Shown: positions 24,301-33,823, counted from the first letter of the stretch. The stretch: DNA of 60,444 nt from Symbiodinium natans (GCA_905221605.1 CAJNDS010002639.1:1-60444); one strand, 5' to 3'. Numbers and translations are program-made. The notes: generated by a model not told the origin, from the sequence alone.

Positions 24301-27300
24301 AAGTTACTCATAGAAATTAGACTGAACCCTATAAAGCCGACAGAAGCTATCTGGCCCAATCAACCCCAGACCCCACATGCCCCATTGGAATGCAAGTGTT
24401 GTATGTGACTTACTTGACATGTGCAAAATTGTGCCTTGCAAGCTAATAACTGAGTAGCACAATAATACATAACAAAATTTCTGGAATAATCCCATAACAT
24501 GAACCGTCTTAATGAGATACTAGTATATGAATAGCGATACAATAGGAAACACGGAATAGCATACCAACATGCTCACTTAAAAGTTAAAAGATCCCTACTG
24601 TCAGAATACGTACATTATTCGAATAGTATACTAGTGAAGTAACACAATATCGTATGCTAATATGATGGTATGATGTTGTTATGCTGTACTATTTTTGCGG
24701 CTTGAATCTGCTTGCGGCACTCTCTCAGGCAGCTATCGCGAATCATGATGCTACTGTTTTATTGCTATCATCATTCGCGTTATTGCCCATAATGTTGTTT
24801 CTGTGATTTTTCATTCGTTGCCATTGCCATTGTCTTTGTCATTGTTATTGCACGGACAGTTTTCGTACATGTTATTTCTGAGCAAGTTCAGAGTGCCACA
24901 TCGATGATGATGATCATTTGTTGCGATGTTCCCTTTTTTGTGGTACTCCGCGTCATGAAGTGCGCGTGCATGCAGTGGCACTTTGCGAGCGAATGCCGCA
25001 GTCACCGCAGTCGTGACACCTCCTATCTTTCGCACCCACCCACACCGCCTAATCGGTGGAAGTGCACGCCCTCTCGCCTACCCTTTTGTGTAGTGCGGGG
25101 TGAGCGGTGCATGACACGACACCTGCCGATTCAATCCATCTACAGAAGATCTGCGTCTGCATTGCCTGGTTTGTGTGCATATGCATGTTTTGGAAATAGA
25201 AAGACACGAGCTTGTCACGGTACCACATCAACGATAAGCGTTTTTTTGCAGGTTCTTGGCTGTGCTGCCAGGTAGGGGGTGCTTCTTGCTCATGCTGCAG
25301 TCCAACTTTGTCTCTGTTTGCAGGTTCACTACAGTTTACTACGCTGCGATTTTTTGCACGTTCTTCGCGTGTTTTATCCAGATGTGGTACTCCGTGTCAG
25401 GGTGCTTCGTCGATGATGATGAGTCTTTTTGCAGGTTCTCTTCGCGAACTGGGCTCCGGCCTGTCGATCTCTGACGGACTACGTGAGCGAATGGTTCACT
25501 GTGGTCTTTGTGGGCTACAGGCCGGCACCCCTAGGGTTCGGAGTTTAAGTTTGTATACGATAGTGAGAAGGTTTGAAGATGGTTCACAAGTTTCAGAACT
25601 TACCATTCTTCCGTCGGAGGGCAAGGATAGCATTCATGTGCTGTTGCTACGCTCCAACCGAACCCTAAACCTTTAAACCCGGAATCTCTTCAAGCTCTCG
25701 AAGTTGCCAGGCTCACAGTGGCACGAAAAAACAAAACCCTACACTTTTTCACGGTTTAGTGGTTAGGGTTTAGGGAGCAGCAAAGTCCTGGGAGCACGTC
25801 CATCTTTTTGGTGACCCCTCGTGAATTTCCCTCGGAGTTGGCTCGGAGCTTGACTGCCGAAGTTTGTTCCCCTGAATGCTTTCCTAAACCCTAAACTCTA
25901 CAGCCCCTAACCACTAACCCTAAAAACCTAAGCCACATCTGCTTCAAGTTTTCCAGGGCTCAGATTTGAGGGAGCCGCTTCTGTGAGCGAAAGGATTCCT
26001 GCCCTCCAGGCTACTAGGGTTTCGGGCCTGGGAATTAGGGAGGTTTATTACGGTTTAGGGATTCGGGTTTCGGCGATGGCTACGCCACAAAGGCTGCCGG
26101 CCACGTGTTAAAACAAGTCTCGGGTCGTTTTAAAACAAATCCCGAGCTGCGGAGTGGCAAACGGGACTGAACTCCTCGTACATCGGTAGCTGGTTTAACA
26201 TCAGGGTTAAAGGGTTTAGAGGGCTTGAGAGGGCTGATAGGGTTAGAGATTAGGAAGGCCCCTTTGCTTGTTTTCCGAGCAAAAAACATAGCAGCAATGG
26301 CCAGCATAGTGGTGCAAAGAGTCAAGACCGTCGCAAACTACTGTAGCTATGCTATGTTTGAATATTATGTTTTTTGGGGTAGTGGACCTAGTAGCGGAAG
26401 CACAGACACATTAGTTTGTAGTTGTCAATTGGCCATAGCCACCTACACACAGTCTGCCCAACACCCTCAACCCTTCATCGACCCTAAATATTTAAACAAC
26501 CCTCAGCGGAGGTGTGTCGTGGGCTTCGCGCTGCTCAACGTCGTGAGCAGTGTGTTCGTCTCTCAGACGCTGCTCGGCTTAACTGGCTTTGCTTTGGAGT
26601 GCATTTAAAGTTCACTGGGCCCTAACCCCATTGAAGTTTCAATTCCTAAGGGGCCCCCACCAGTGAACCCACAACCCTAGTAGCTAATCAGTTCTACAGC
26701 TTCTTCGGACTTTCTGGGCCCCGACAATCCTAGCGCCCGGATGGTGCTTCCTGTGGTTTTGGGCACCTCCCTGTCGCCAACAGATCTCCCACAGAGGGCA
26801 AGAGAAAGCCTCTTTGGATTTCGGCTTCAGAAGTTCAGAATTCAGGAATTTTACGGGTTCATCGGGCTTCAGAGAGTTTTGGATTTAGGGTTTTGGATAT
26901 TGATGTTCATGCTTCTTGCCTTAAAGTGGTTGGGCGTTGAAGAAAGCACTCGGCTTCATCACACTGAAGTACGCGCTATATAACCTACACCATCCTGCAC
27001 CCAAATCTTTTGCATGTGATTGTCGCACAGAGAAAGTGTAGACCTCGTCCCCGATTTGACGAGGGTGGTCGATTGCGAAAGGTTTCTGTGTTCTTACAAG
27101 GGGGAGTCTCTAGATTATAGGCACTCTTTGTGCACCCTTTCTATAAGGCGCCGTCACCAAACGGCCCAAAAGGGACATTAGTATAGAGCTTCCCACATGC
27201 TTTCAAATTGTTGGGCTTATGCTTCGGCGGTGCGGTCTGTTCATAGGCAGCTGTAGCCCTTCCTTGAAATGGCTGGCCACCCCGGTGAAGCAGAATTAAG

Positions 27301-30300
27301 GCCGTTCAGGTTCCTATGCACTCCCTGTGACCTCTAGAACCAGAACTGTAGCCCTAAACCCTAAACTCCCTAAACCTTGTAAGCGCTCTGCCATATGAGC
27401 ATACTGAAAAAGTCGTCGAGCGGCGCGCCTGACGCCCAAGGCTGAAGATCGCCGACTCAGACGAAGAATACTTGATCAAAGTCCGGGCGTGGTTGGGCAG
27501 CGCTTTGTTGACCCCAGCCGAAAGCCTTAACCGCGGCTGAATGATAAGCCTCAGTAGTTCCTAACAGGCTTTAACAGGCCTTTATGAGTAGCTTTGACCG
27601 CCCATCAAAGATCTTTGAACAAGCTGGGATATTGGGATGCCTACGGTGCTGAGGGTTTGGGGTTCAATCGTGTTTGGGGCTTAGGACGCTTAGGGCGTAA
27701 TCAGTTTCACTCGGAAACTTTACAGCGCAAGGCTTCAGCACCCCTTTGGTCCTACACTGATTCGCATCATGCTTCATCCCCTCACCATAAACCCTGCCTC
27801 CAATCCCCAAACCGGTAATTTTTGTTGCGCCGCCTTGAATAAGCACCCCCCCCCCACAAAAAAAACAGAAATAATAAATTGGGCTCTCTTTCAACGCATG
27901 TCGCGGCGACCCCCCCCCCCCCCCCCCCCCCAACAAATAACAAATTGGGAGGGGGGAGGGGGAGGTGGAACCGCCCTCAGGGGGGCCTCCTGAAGCTTTC
28001 CAGCCTTCAAGATTCCTGAAGCCCAAAGACCTTAGGGCCTCCAGCCTTATTGCGTAAGCCCTCAACCCTAAGCACAAGCCCTTTCCAAAACGAACAATCA
28101 TCGGCAAAAAATGTGTATCATAGAGTCATAGAGGGTGACGCAACAAATTTACTGAAATGCGTCGGGCTGGCCCGTGGACTACCTATCGGACCTATCACAA
28201 AATTTGTTTGGGGCATCGTTTCCTAGTCAAATTCCATAAGGCTTTACATGGACTCTGGCCGGGCTCTGGCTCTTTAAGATTCCTGGAGCCCAAGGCCCTC
28301 AACAAACTCATGTTGCAGAATAAATTTTCGTGATTATAGACCTTGGATATACTAAAAGCAGTACAACATTACACAAGACCCTAATCTCGGTCAAATCATG
28401 CCTATATGGGGCGGTTCTTTCGAGCTAGCAACCGTGCAGGGTCCCTGTTCAGATAATGTGTGGGTCGGTGATCAATGCTACTGGCACGAAATTCCCCAAA
28501 CTGGAACAGCCCCATGCAGATCTGAAGCTGCCTAAGCACTCCCTCCTTCGGTCTCGAGCGCACTTCATGTTTACTTCTCGGACCTTCCTTAGCCAGTTGG
28601 AGCCCTTTGGGGTATCTCAGGGTTTAGAGAGCCTCTGAGGGTAGTTACATGGCCCTGAATATGGTTCCTTGCCTTCTCGTTCTGAAGTATGGGCCCTTGG
28701 CTTTGAAGGGTACATACGGGGTATACATGGGTTCCCCAACTAAGGACTCACACAAAGGGACCATGTAGCTGCCCTTAGGGAGCCAGGCTTCAGACCCGAC
28801 GCCCCTCCCTCTCAGGCGGAATGAAGCACAGTATCGCAAAAAGCTCCATGCCCTTTTCAAAGCAGCTGACACAACGGACGACGGCTTTCTGACCATCGTG
28901 CCTTGGGCTACTTATGAGAGGGGTGGCGGGGATCGAAGCTTTCAGGATTTACAGGGGGTTGTAGGGCGTATAGGGAAACATAAGGCTGACAGGGGTATAT
29001 CGGCTTAGTGTCTTTAAGGTTAAGGGCTTATGCTTTGAAGTATTGTGCAATGCATATAACAGCGGATATAAAAATCAAATGCGTATACTGACTATAGCTG
29101 ATGCATGCTTGTGCTAATGCCATTGATACGATGGCTATTTTGTCACACATCATTCACTGAGAATGCGATTAGATATATGGCGTAAAACTGTATCATCTAT
29201 ATGAATTGTGTCAGTTATTCTTAATGTACTACTTGAAATCACTGTATTCATTGCACCAGTTGCCAAAAACTATATTCGATATGTGAAGTAAACTCGTCAT
29301 GGAATATCTCTGACCCTTTAAATCTGAATTTATTAGTTGGGCTCGCGGATTTATTATGAGAATTGTATTTACTCTGTTTTTGAAATTACAGTAGCTTTGT
29401 GAGTTGTTCTTAGACTATGTTAAAGCTAGGTTGCGTTTACTCAATAAGTTTAAATGTAGTAGTTCGATAATGTAACTATGTTGTATACACTATCTCAACG
29501 GTAGTGGTTTCAGAAGTTCTGGTAATTTGATTTTGTGCCGGCTATATAGCCAGCTCGATAATAACGACCCCTCAGGGTCACGAAGCTCTAGTCGGCTCGA
29601 AGAACGACAATCTGAAATCTTTGGTTGGTGAAACATTGGGCGTTTAGGAGTCCGGCTCTCCTGTCTCACCCTTGCAAAATCAATCAACAATGCTCAAACG
29701 TAGGTCTTGTAGGGGGAGAGGCATATACATACATATATATATACATCATATGCGACAAGAACCACCCTCATGCATCCACATTTCATGAGTCCAAAACCTA
29801 AAATACTGGAGGGAGGGACACTGAATATCACCAAAACTACAGACGACGAAAGAGCTAGAGTCGTTAGGAGTCGACTGATGGTGCAGGCAAGCAGATGTGC
29901 AAAGTGTTCACACTTCGTTCACACTTGTTGCCCAGATTTATCTTTAGCACAGGCTCTCGTTTTTCACTAAAGCAAGAATTCATAGAGGTGTTTTTGTGTG
30001 CTATTCCAGTCTTTCCTGTGAGATAGAAATGCTCGCACTTCTTATCTGAAGGTGGGTCTCTCGAAGGGAGGGGCATTCTCAACAAATGGACTTGTTTCGT
30101 GAAATGGCTGTGAAATGGGGTACAGTACGTTTCTTTTTTGGGGGGCTGCCTAATCAAGTACAAGAAGAATTAGTCAATGTTCACAAGCCATCGTGCTTGT
30201 CGCCTGCCTCAAGAAGAGTGTTTTGCTGATCAGCAACCATAGCAGAAGTTGTCGACATAAAAAAACGTCCTGATTTCCTTTGAATCGTGATGTGACTCCT

Positions 30301-31490
30301 CAAATTCGGGGGAGGGGTTGTTTTCAAGAGATGGAAGGAGGTGAAAAAAGATGGTCTTCTGCAGCATCAAGAACAGCAAAGCCATGGAGGATCGTCCAGT
30401 AAAACAATCGTCTCTTTTGAAGGGAGTTTCTTTCTTTTGCACCGAAGAACAAACGTGTAGTGGATTTTCTTTGTTATGGGTGAATGTCTTGTTCAAAAAG
30501 GAGTGAGTGTCCCAGTAGCCTTCCTTACGTTTTCTTCAGCTCTGGCCATAACAAACACAACAAGAATCAAAATCTGACTAAATCGGCTTCCATCATCCAT
30601 ACAAGAAGCTGCCGGGGTAACCCCGCCCTCCCCCACCTCCCCACTGGTTTTGGGGACAAAGGGAGGTTTTCACCTCCAACCCATCCAATGCGCCACCAGG
30701 GTGCATAGGTTTCCAGCCGCTGCGAAGGAACGTCCAAGCTATATAACACGCCTGATAAACGAACTAAACTATTAAGATCTTAACCGCTAAACCCTAAGAA
30801 CCTAATGAGCCCTCCTTTGCCAAGGAGGAGTTCATGCAGCTGCTGTCAAATCCACAGTTGCAGCCTACCGGTGCACTCTTGAACGGCTTATCGTGCGCCT
30901 AGGGAAGATATCAACCCTATGGTGAACCGTAAGCCTGAAACCCTAAACCCTAAGCCCCAAACTGAAACACTGTCTTGGTCCATAGTTTTTGTACCTTCAT
31001 AGGGGCTTAGAGCTATATGGGGTGTATGGTCCTAATTTTAGGATCCCTTTGGTCCGAAAGGCGCAGGGCTTCCCCTGCAGTAGTCTTTACGGCCCAGGGG
31101 CTTTTTGGCTTGAGGGTTGTGGCGATAAATAAAAAAAGTATAAATCCGAAGAGTACACTTCTCACAACCAAAACCTCCCAGCCCTGCCGCCCCCCCCCCC
31201 CCCCCCACCCTCCGCACAAAACAACAATACAAAACAACTCAACCCGAAGCCCTAAAGTCCTGAACCCCGAGAATTTCCAAGACTCGACAGGTCATCTCCT
31301 CAACAAGGTTGAAAAAGGAAGGCTGCAGTTGCCCCACTTCTAACCCCATTGAAAACTACTAGAAAACTACCCATGAATTTCAGACCCTATGAAGCCTGTC
31401 AGACTGAAGTCCTCATACCTCCCCCCCAACCGAATCGGCCTTATAACTTGGCAGCTGAGTAAAAACCTTAAACCCCGTAAACCCTAACCT

Positions 31491-31541
<51 letters not shown>

Positions 31542-33823
31542 AAAACCCTGACGGCGCCGCAGGCTCTGGCTCAGCCAGCTTCAGCTCGAGTATCACGACC
31601 TCGCGGCCGGACAAAAGGTGTACAAGAGGTAGGGAAGTAGTGTTTTGGGTTTAGGCTGCTGCCGTAGATTTGAAATCTCATATATTCCCTACGCTCGAAA
31701 ACACTAGACGCCGCCAAGGGCGAACACCAAACTCTGCAACCCCCCTAAAAACTGAAGCCTAGGACTCTTCAGGTTTGGGTTCAGGGCTTCTGAGCCACCC
31801 TGAAACCTTAACAACACGCTCAGGTGGAGCTCTTCGGCATGATCGATTCGGGCGACGGTGCCATGTCCCTGCAGGGCGCAGGTTGTGGGTTGCCGTGCTT
31901 TTTTCAGGGTCCTTGTAGTGGTGTAGGGTTTTCGGGTTTTAGGGTTAGGGCTTTAGGCTTCGTCTGCACGTCAGTGGGGCGGGGGGCGGGGCGGGCGGAG
32001 GGGGAGGGGGGGGCCGGGGATCTCCGAGCCTTCGTCGCACTTGGGGTTTTATGGGGGTTCGTAGGCTTTCTGTCTCGACCCTGACACAGTTGCGGAGCCT
32101 TTGTGCGAGTAAAGGTGTACAGACGTGGTGATTCTGCAAAAGCACCTTAAGAAAACTGACCTGGGTGCTTCATATCTAAGTTAGCCACGACACATCAACA
32201 AAACAGAAGCAGTACGGCAGTACGGTCTTTGGACTTTGATAGCAGCACATCGAATGTCGATTCTCCGCGAATCTTACCAGATAACAAAGTCTATTCGAGA
32301 GAAAGTTGCAGGGTTGGGGCTCATAACTTGCCGACGTGCAGCAGGTATGGTAGATGAATCGGTTGTCTGGGAAGCAGCCATGGGTGGGTCAGCGCACACG
32401 ATCGGTCATGTGCTTTCGTTTCGGCGCAGCAACGAACCTGAGGATTTCTTTATCAGGGCTTCCTGCCTGAACCCTCTGAACCCCTAAGCGTGCTTCTCTT
32501 CAGCTCGTCGCCCCAAACCCTTTTCAAACCCTGTACAGTAGACACTATCAACCCTGTAGGTCTTAAAGGTAAACCGACCCTATCAACCCTGGAAACCCGA
32601 AAACCCCAACCCTAACGTGACGCAAAAAACAACAAGCACAAAGCATCAAGACATGACAAAACTTAAAACCTGCATGCGCTGCAGCCCTACAGATAAACCC
32701 CGTCAGCCCTACAGACCCTGAACAAGACTCTAAAAGCCCTCAAGCAACCCTAAAGCCTAAACCCTTCCAACCCAGGGCGAATCGACTGGAAAGAGTTCAT
32801 GGATGGGGCGGTCCGACTTAAAGGGCAGGCCAAGAGCATGGAGCCTCGGCAGAGGTTTGACGGGTTTTTAGCATTTTGAGGGCTTTGGGGATTGAAGCTT
32901 GAGAGGGGCTTCGAGGGGTTTAGGGTTAGGGTTTCGGGTCATGTGGGGCTTTCAGGCGAAGAGATTTTGTGAGGCAGCTAGAGTTTCAGGGCCTAGCGTG
33001 TTTGAAGGCGTTGATCCGAGCTCGGTTGTAATCTAAGGCTACCGTAATTTTCTCAGTTCTTAAGAAACCCACTTCTTTTCTGCTACGAATACGAGGAATA
33101 CCATGAATACTATGATTTCGATGAGTTCTAACAAAAATTCTATGAATGCTATGAAACTATCAATAAGAATTAACATTCCCCCCCCCCCCCTCCCTCTCTT
33201 TCGGGTTACGAGGGCCTAGGGTTCCGTTAGGGTTTAGGGACGTGAGGGTTTAGGGTTTGAGGGTTTAGGGCTTAGGGGTGGGGGTATGAGCGTAAGAGCT
33301 TGGCGATGCCGTGGGCACATCCGAAGCTAAGGGGTTGAGATTTTTTGGGGGTTCCGGCGTTTAGATTCAGCCCTACGCCGTAATCCCGAAAATCCTGAAC
33401 CCTTAGTGGTTAAGGGGCCGGGTCGGGGAGAAGGTAAGGTTTTCATCGCCCAAGCTTTCCCCAACCTCTAACAAGCTTTCACCTAAGGATGCGCCCTCAG
33501 TGGTACCCTTTTGTGGGTAGAGGTTCCCCCATAAAGACCCTCAGCAAAGGAGGCTACTCGGCCTTATTCCGAACACGCTTGCATTGAGGTGAAAGTGTTT
33601 TGAGCCCACAACCTCAAGCCCAGAGAGCCGAGGACGTCTTCCGCCTGGAGACCAAAGCCACTTGCCTCCTGTGTCAAGTGTTTGCCCGACCCTAACCCTA
33701 AACCCTAAACCCAAACAGTAGCCCATTCGGAGCCCGACGACTGAGGTGGACGCGATAATGAAGTCGGTGCTGCACTTGCAGATGCCCTTCATGCGAGGGA
33801 CAAGCCGGCAAGTCACGAATTGA
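10745..33823 (+). CDS. One-domain voltage-gated cation channel with EF-hands (25-exon gene model)
   Basis: Membrane channel: six transmembrane helices (S1-S6) with a pore loop between S5 and S6, followed by a cytosolic EF-hand region that should make gating calcium-sensitive. The exons listed separately join in frame to 1476 nt, 491 residues plus stop. Order: soluble N-terminus (about 1-96), S1, S1-S2 loop, S2, S3, arginine-rich S4, S5, pore ([14 protein letters not shown] then FANWAPACR), S6 ([18 protein letters not shown]), EF-hand 1 with loop [12 protein letters not shown], linker, shortened EF-hand 2 ([13 protein letters not shown]), then [11 protein letters not shown] and the C-terminus. 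The family is the Ion_trans plus EF-hand type expanded in dinoflagellates. Ion selectivity cannot be read with confidence. From S1 onward there are 19 introns: 10 GC, 4 GA and 5 GT donors, and all 19 acceptors are AG|G. The core is strongly supported by order and phase. The N-terminal five exons and the final exon are less certain. Confidence 0.88.
11358..11414 (+). CDS. Channel exon 2 (helical N-terminus)
   Basis: Acceptor CGACAG|G, 19 codons including [21 protein letters not shown] donor, phases 0/0. Leucine spacing suggests a short coiled coil, common ahead of S1 in dinoflagellate channels. Confidence 0.5.
11415..13177 (+). other. Intron 2 of the channel model, with GTGTCT microsatellite
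   Basis: GC donor (GCAGGG), acceptor TGAG|G. It carries the long GT-rich microsatellite at 11826-12390 and AT-richer DNA at 12880-12980. No other exon was seen. Confidence 0.4.
11826..12390 (+). repeat. (GTGTCT)n / GT-rich microsatellite
   Basis: About 560 bp of GTGTCTGT-type repeats with CTCT and GTGTGT interruptions. ORFs on both strands here (Cys-Val or Thr-His-Arg repeats) are composition artefacts. Confidence 0.95.
13178..13204 (+). CDS. Channel exon 3 (27-nt microexon, Ala/Pro/Ser linker)
   Basis: TGAG|G acceptor, nine codons reading AAPASPTSS, then a consensus GTGAGT donor. Phase 0/0. Short, so supported mainly by splice signals and phase. Confidence 0.4.
13640..13667 (+). CDS. Channel exon 4 (28-nt microexon)
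   Basis: TTCAG|G acceptor preceded by CCCTAAA repeats, reading APPDAGPLP plus one base, then a GC donor. It continues the proline-rich linker and sets the phase (1) needed by exon 5. Confidence 0.4.
14100..14154 (+). CDS. Channel exon 5 (end of N-terminal domain)
   Basis: TTTCAG|G acceptor after a C-rich telomere-like tract, reading [19 protein letters not shown] across its junctions. A GA donor (GAGACC) gives phase 2, which joins in frame to the S1 exon. An unseen exon between this and S1 is possible. Confidence 0.4.
14527..14576. repeat. (AT)n palindrome
   Basis: AGAGAG followed by (AT)9, ATAACATAT and (AT)8, self-complementary and able to extrude a hairpin. It lies in the intron before S1. 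Confidence 0.8.
16674..16747 (+). CDS. Channel exon 6: helix S1
   Basis: Reads [18 protein letters not shown] then MEGSRI, the S1 pattern of this family (a hydrophobic helix ending in a Q..EG motif). Donor GCCTCT; one base (G) is left for the next codon. The open frame reaches back to another AG|G at 16578/16579, so the exon may start there. Confidence 0.8.
16996..17060 (+). CDS. Channel exon 7: S1-S2 loop
   Basis: CAGAG|G acceptor. Joined to exon 6 it reads [18 protein letters not shown], the Tyr/Pro-rich extracellular loop, then PSILE. Donor GCCTTG, phase 0. Confidence 0.85.
17938..17967 (+). CDS. Channel exon 8: S2 first half (30 nt)
   Basis: Acceptor TAGCAG|G, ten codons [10 protein letters not shown], donor GCCCCA, phase 0/0. 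Together with the flanking exons it restores an uninterrupted S2 helix. Confidence 0.85.
19226..19248 (+). CDS. Channel exon 9: S2 second half (23-nt microexon)
   Basis: Acceptor CCCAG|G; reads ACFGFTL plus GG of the next codon; donor GCGTTT. Without it S2 is broken and the frame is lost, so it is needed. The position that usually carries an acidic residue in S2 (..FTLE..) is glycine here. Confidence 0.8.
19435..19488 (+). CDS. Channel exon 10: S2-S3 linker
   Basis: CTGAG|G acceptor; reads [17 protein letters not shown] plus TG. The donor is GACAGA (GA type); TG joins to G to make the Trp of the family's WN-ID motif ahead of S3. Confidence 0.9.
20091..20136 (+). CDS. Channel exon 11: helix S3
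   Basis: AACAG|G acceptor; reads [15 protein letters not shown], a typical S3. The favoured donor is GACACG at 20137 (GA), phase 0. An alternative GC donor at 20142 would skip exon 12 and keep frame. Confidence 0.9.
20504..20580 (+). CDS. Channel exon 12: S3-S4 linker and start of S4
   Basis: TTGAG|G acceptor; reads [20 protein letters not shown] then GPLYR plus AT; donor GTAGGT. Joined to exon 13 it yields [15 protein letters not shown], a full S4 with a positive charge every third residue. That is the main reason to include it. Confidence 0.75.
21065..21096 (+). repeat. C-run then A-run ahead of the S4 exon
   Basis: C14 followed by A18, ending 16 bp before the exon 13 boundary. It replaces a normal mixed pyrimidine tract. 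Confidence 0.8.
21113..21162 (+). CDS. Channel exon 13: voltage sensor S4
   Basis: CCAAAG|G acceptor; reads [16 protein letters not shown] plus G; donor GCTGGG. Arg/Lys at every third position identifies S4. Confidence 0.92.
21435..22597. mobile_element. AT-rich island 2, inserted in the S4-S5 intron
   Basis: GC-rich flanks carry GCACCCGCAGC plus A-run words: inverted at 21435-21480, direct at 21522-21577 and direct again at 22516-22597. So the AT-rich core (21640-22515) is flanked by both inverted and direct copies. A near-identical stretch of about 29 bp occurs at 21524-21552 and 22521-22549. The core repeats ATATAGAG...AATAGAGG and TTTTC words on a scale of roughly 25-45 bp. The ATGATGCGAGC module shared with island 1 sits at 21579. 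No transposase is visible. Confidence 0.5.
22759..22860 (+). CDS. Channel exon 14: S4-S5 linker and S5
   Basis: CTTGAG|G acceptor; reads [20 protein letters not shown] then [14 protein letters not shown] plus G. Donor GCGACC is favoured (phase 1); GC three bases upstream is also possible. The intron begins with TTTAGGG-like DNA within 12 bases. Confidence 0.88.
23691..23757 (+). CDS. Channel exon 15: S5-pore turret
   Basis: CCAGAG|G acceptor; reads [20 protein letters not shown] then R plus AG; donor GCGTGC. The [13 protein letters not shown]-type stretch is the conserved linker before the pore in these channels. Confidence 0.88.
24139..24193 (+). CDS. Channel exon 16: pore helix
   Basis: Acceptor CCCTAAACCCAG|G; reads [18 protein letters not shown], the pore signature. 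The donor is GACAGC (GA type), phase 0. Reading on through the donor gives DSWSCGVGK, not a family sequence, so the splice is required. Confidence 0.93.
25435..25520 (+). CDS. Channel exon 17: pore exit and start of S6
   Basis: TTTTTGCAG|G acceptor; reads [20 protein letters not shown] then FTVVFVGY plus AG; donor GCCGGC. It supplies the NWxP motif right after the pore glutamate and the approach to S6. Confidence 0.93.
26512..26568 (+). CDS. Channel exon 18: helix S6
   Basis: CGGAG|G acceptor; reads [18 protein letters not shown] plus AC (completing Thr); donor GCTGCT. The ALLNVVxxVFV motif is diagnostic of the family's S6. Confidence 0.93.
27441..27491 (+). CDS. Channel exon 19: post-S6 linker
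   Basis: CCCAAG|G acceptor; reads [16 protein letters not shown] plus TG; donor GTTGGG. The acidic DSDEEYLI segment matches the stretch after S6. The exact 3' end is the least secure of the core. Confidence 0.75.
28816..28897 (+). CDS. Channel exon 20: EF-hand 1
   Basis: TCTCAG|G acceptor; reads [20 protein letters not shown] then DDGFLTI; donor GTGCCT, phase 0. The loop [12 protein letters not shown] (completed by exon 21) has canonical calcium ligands at positions 1, 3, 5 and 12. Confidence 0.9.
30825..30859 (+). CDS. Channel exon 21: EF-hand 1 exit helix
   Basis: GCCAAG|G acceptor; reads [11 protein letters not shown] plus TT; donor GCAGCC. 35 nt. Confidence 0.88.
31496..31539 (+). repeat. 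44-nt C homopolymer before an exon
   Basis: An uninterrupted C-run ending 23 bp before exon 22. The length may be an assembly estimate. Shorter C-runs occur inside introns at 27911-27931, 31190-31206 and 33178-33190. Confidence 0.85.
31563..31617 (+). CDS. Channel exon 22: inter-EF-hand linker
   Basis: CCGCAG|G acceptor; reads [18 protein letters not shown]; donor GTGTAC, phase 0. The intron that follows is only 206 nt. Confidence 0.88.
31824..31857 (+). CDS. Channel exon 23: EF-hand 2, first half
   Basis: GCTCAG|G acceptor; reads [11 protein letters not shown] plus G; donor GTGCCA. 34 nt. Confidence 0.9.
32776..32840 (+). CDS. Channel exon 24: EF-hand 2, second half
   Basis: CCCAG|G acceptor; reads [19 protein letters not shown] then SM; donor GAGCCT (GA type). 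The combined loop is one residue short of the 12-residue standard (DSGDGRIDWKE), so calcium binding at this site is doubtful. Confidence 0.9.
33746..33823 (+). CDS. Channel exon 25: C-terminus and stop
   Basis: GACTGAG|G acceptor after a strong CCCTAAA tract; reads [18 protein letters not shown] then TSRQVTN and TGA, phase 0 from exon 24. A minus-strand ORF across the same bases is a shadow. A further intron and extra exons cannot be excluded. Confidence 0.65.
   Translation: MDAIMKSVLHLQMPFMRGTSRQVTN

Noticed and set aside
24811-25275. ORFs in the intron before exon 17
   Set aside because: They lie between pore exons that join perfectly; codon composition is intron-like and the region holds duplicated acceptor words.
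33541-33816. Minus-strand ORF with [11 protein letters not shown], reminiscent of a channel S3
   Set aside because: The + strand final exon of the channel fits by phase and position; the minus frame has no partner exons.
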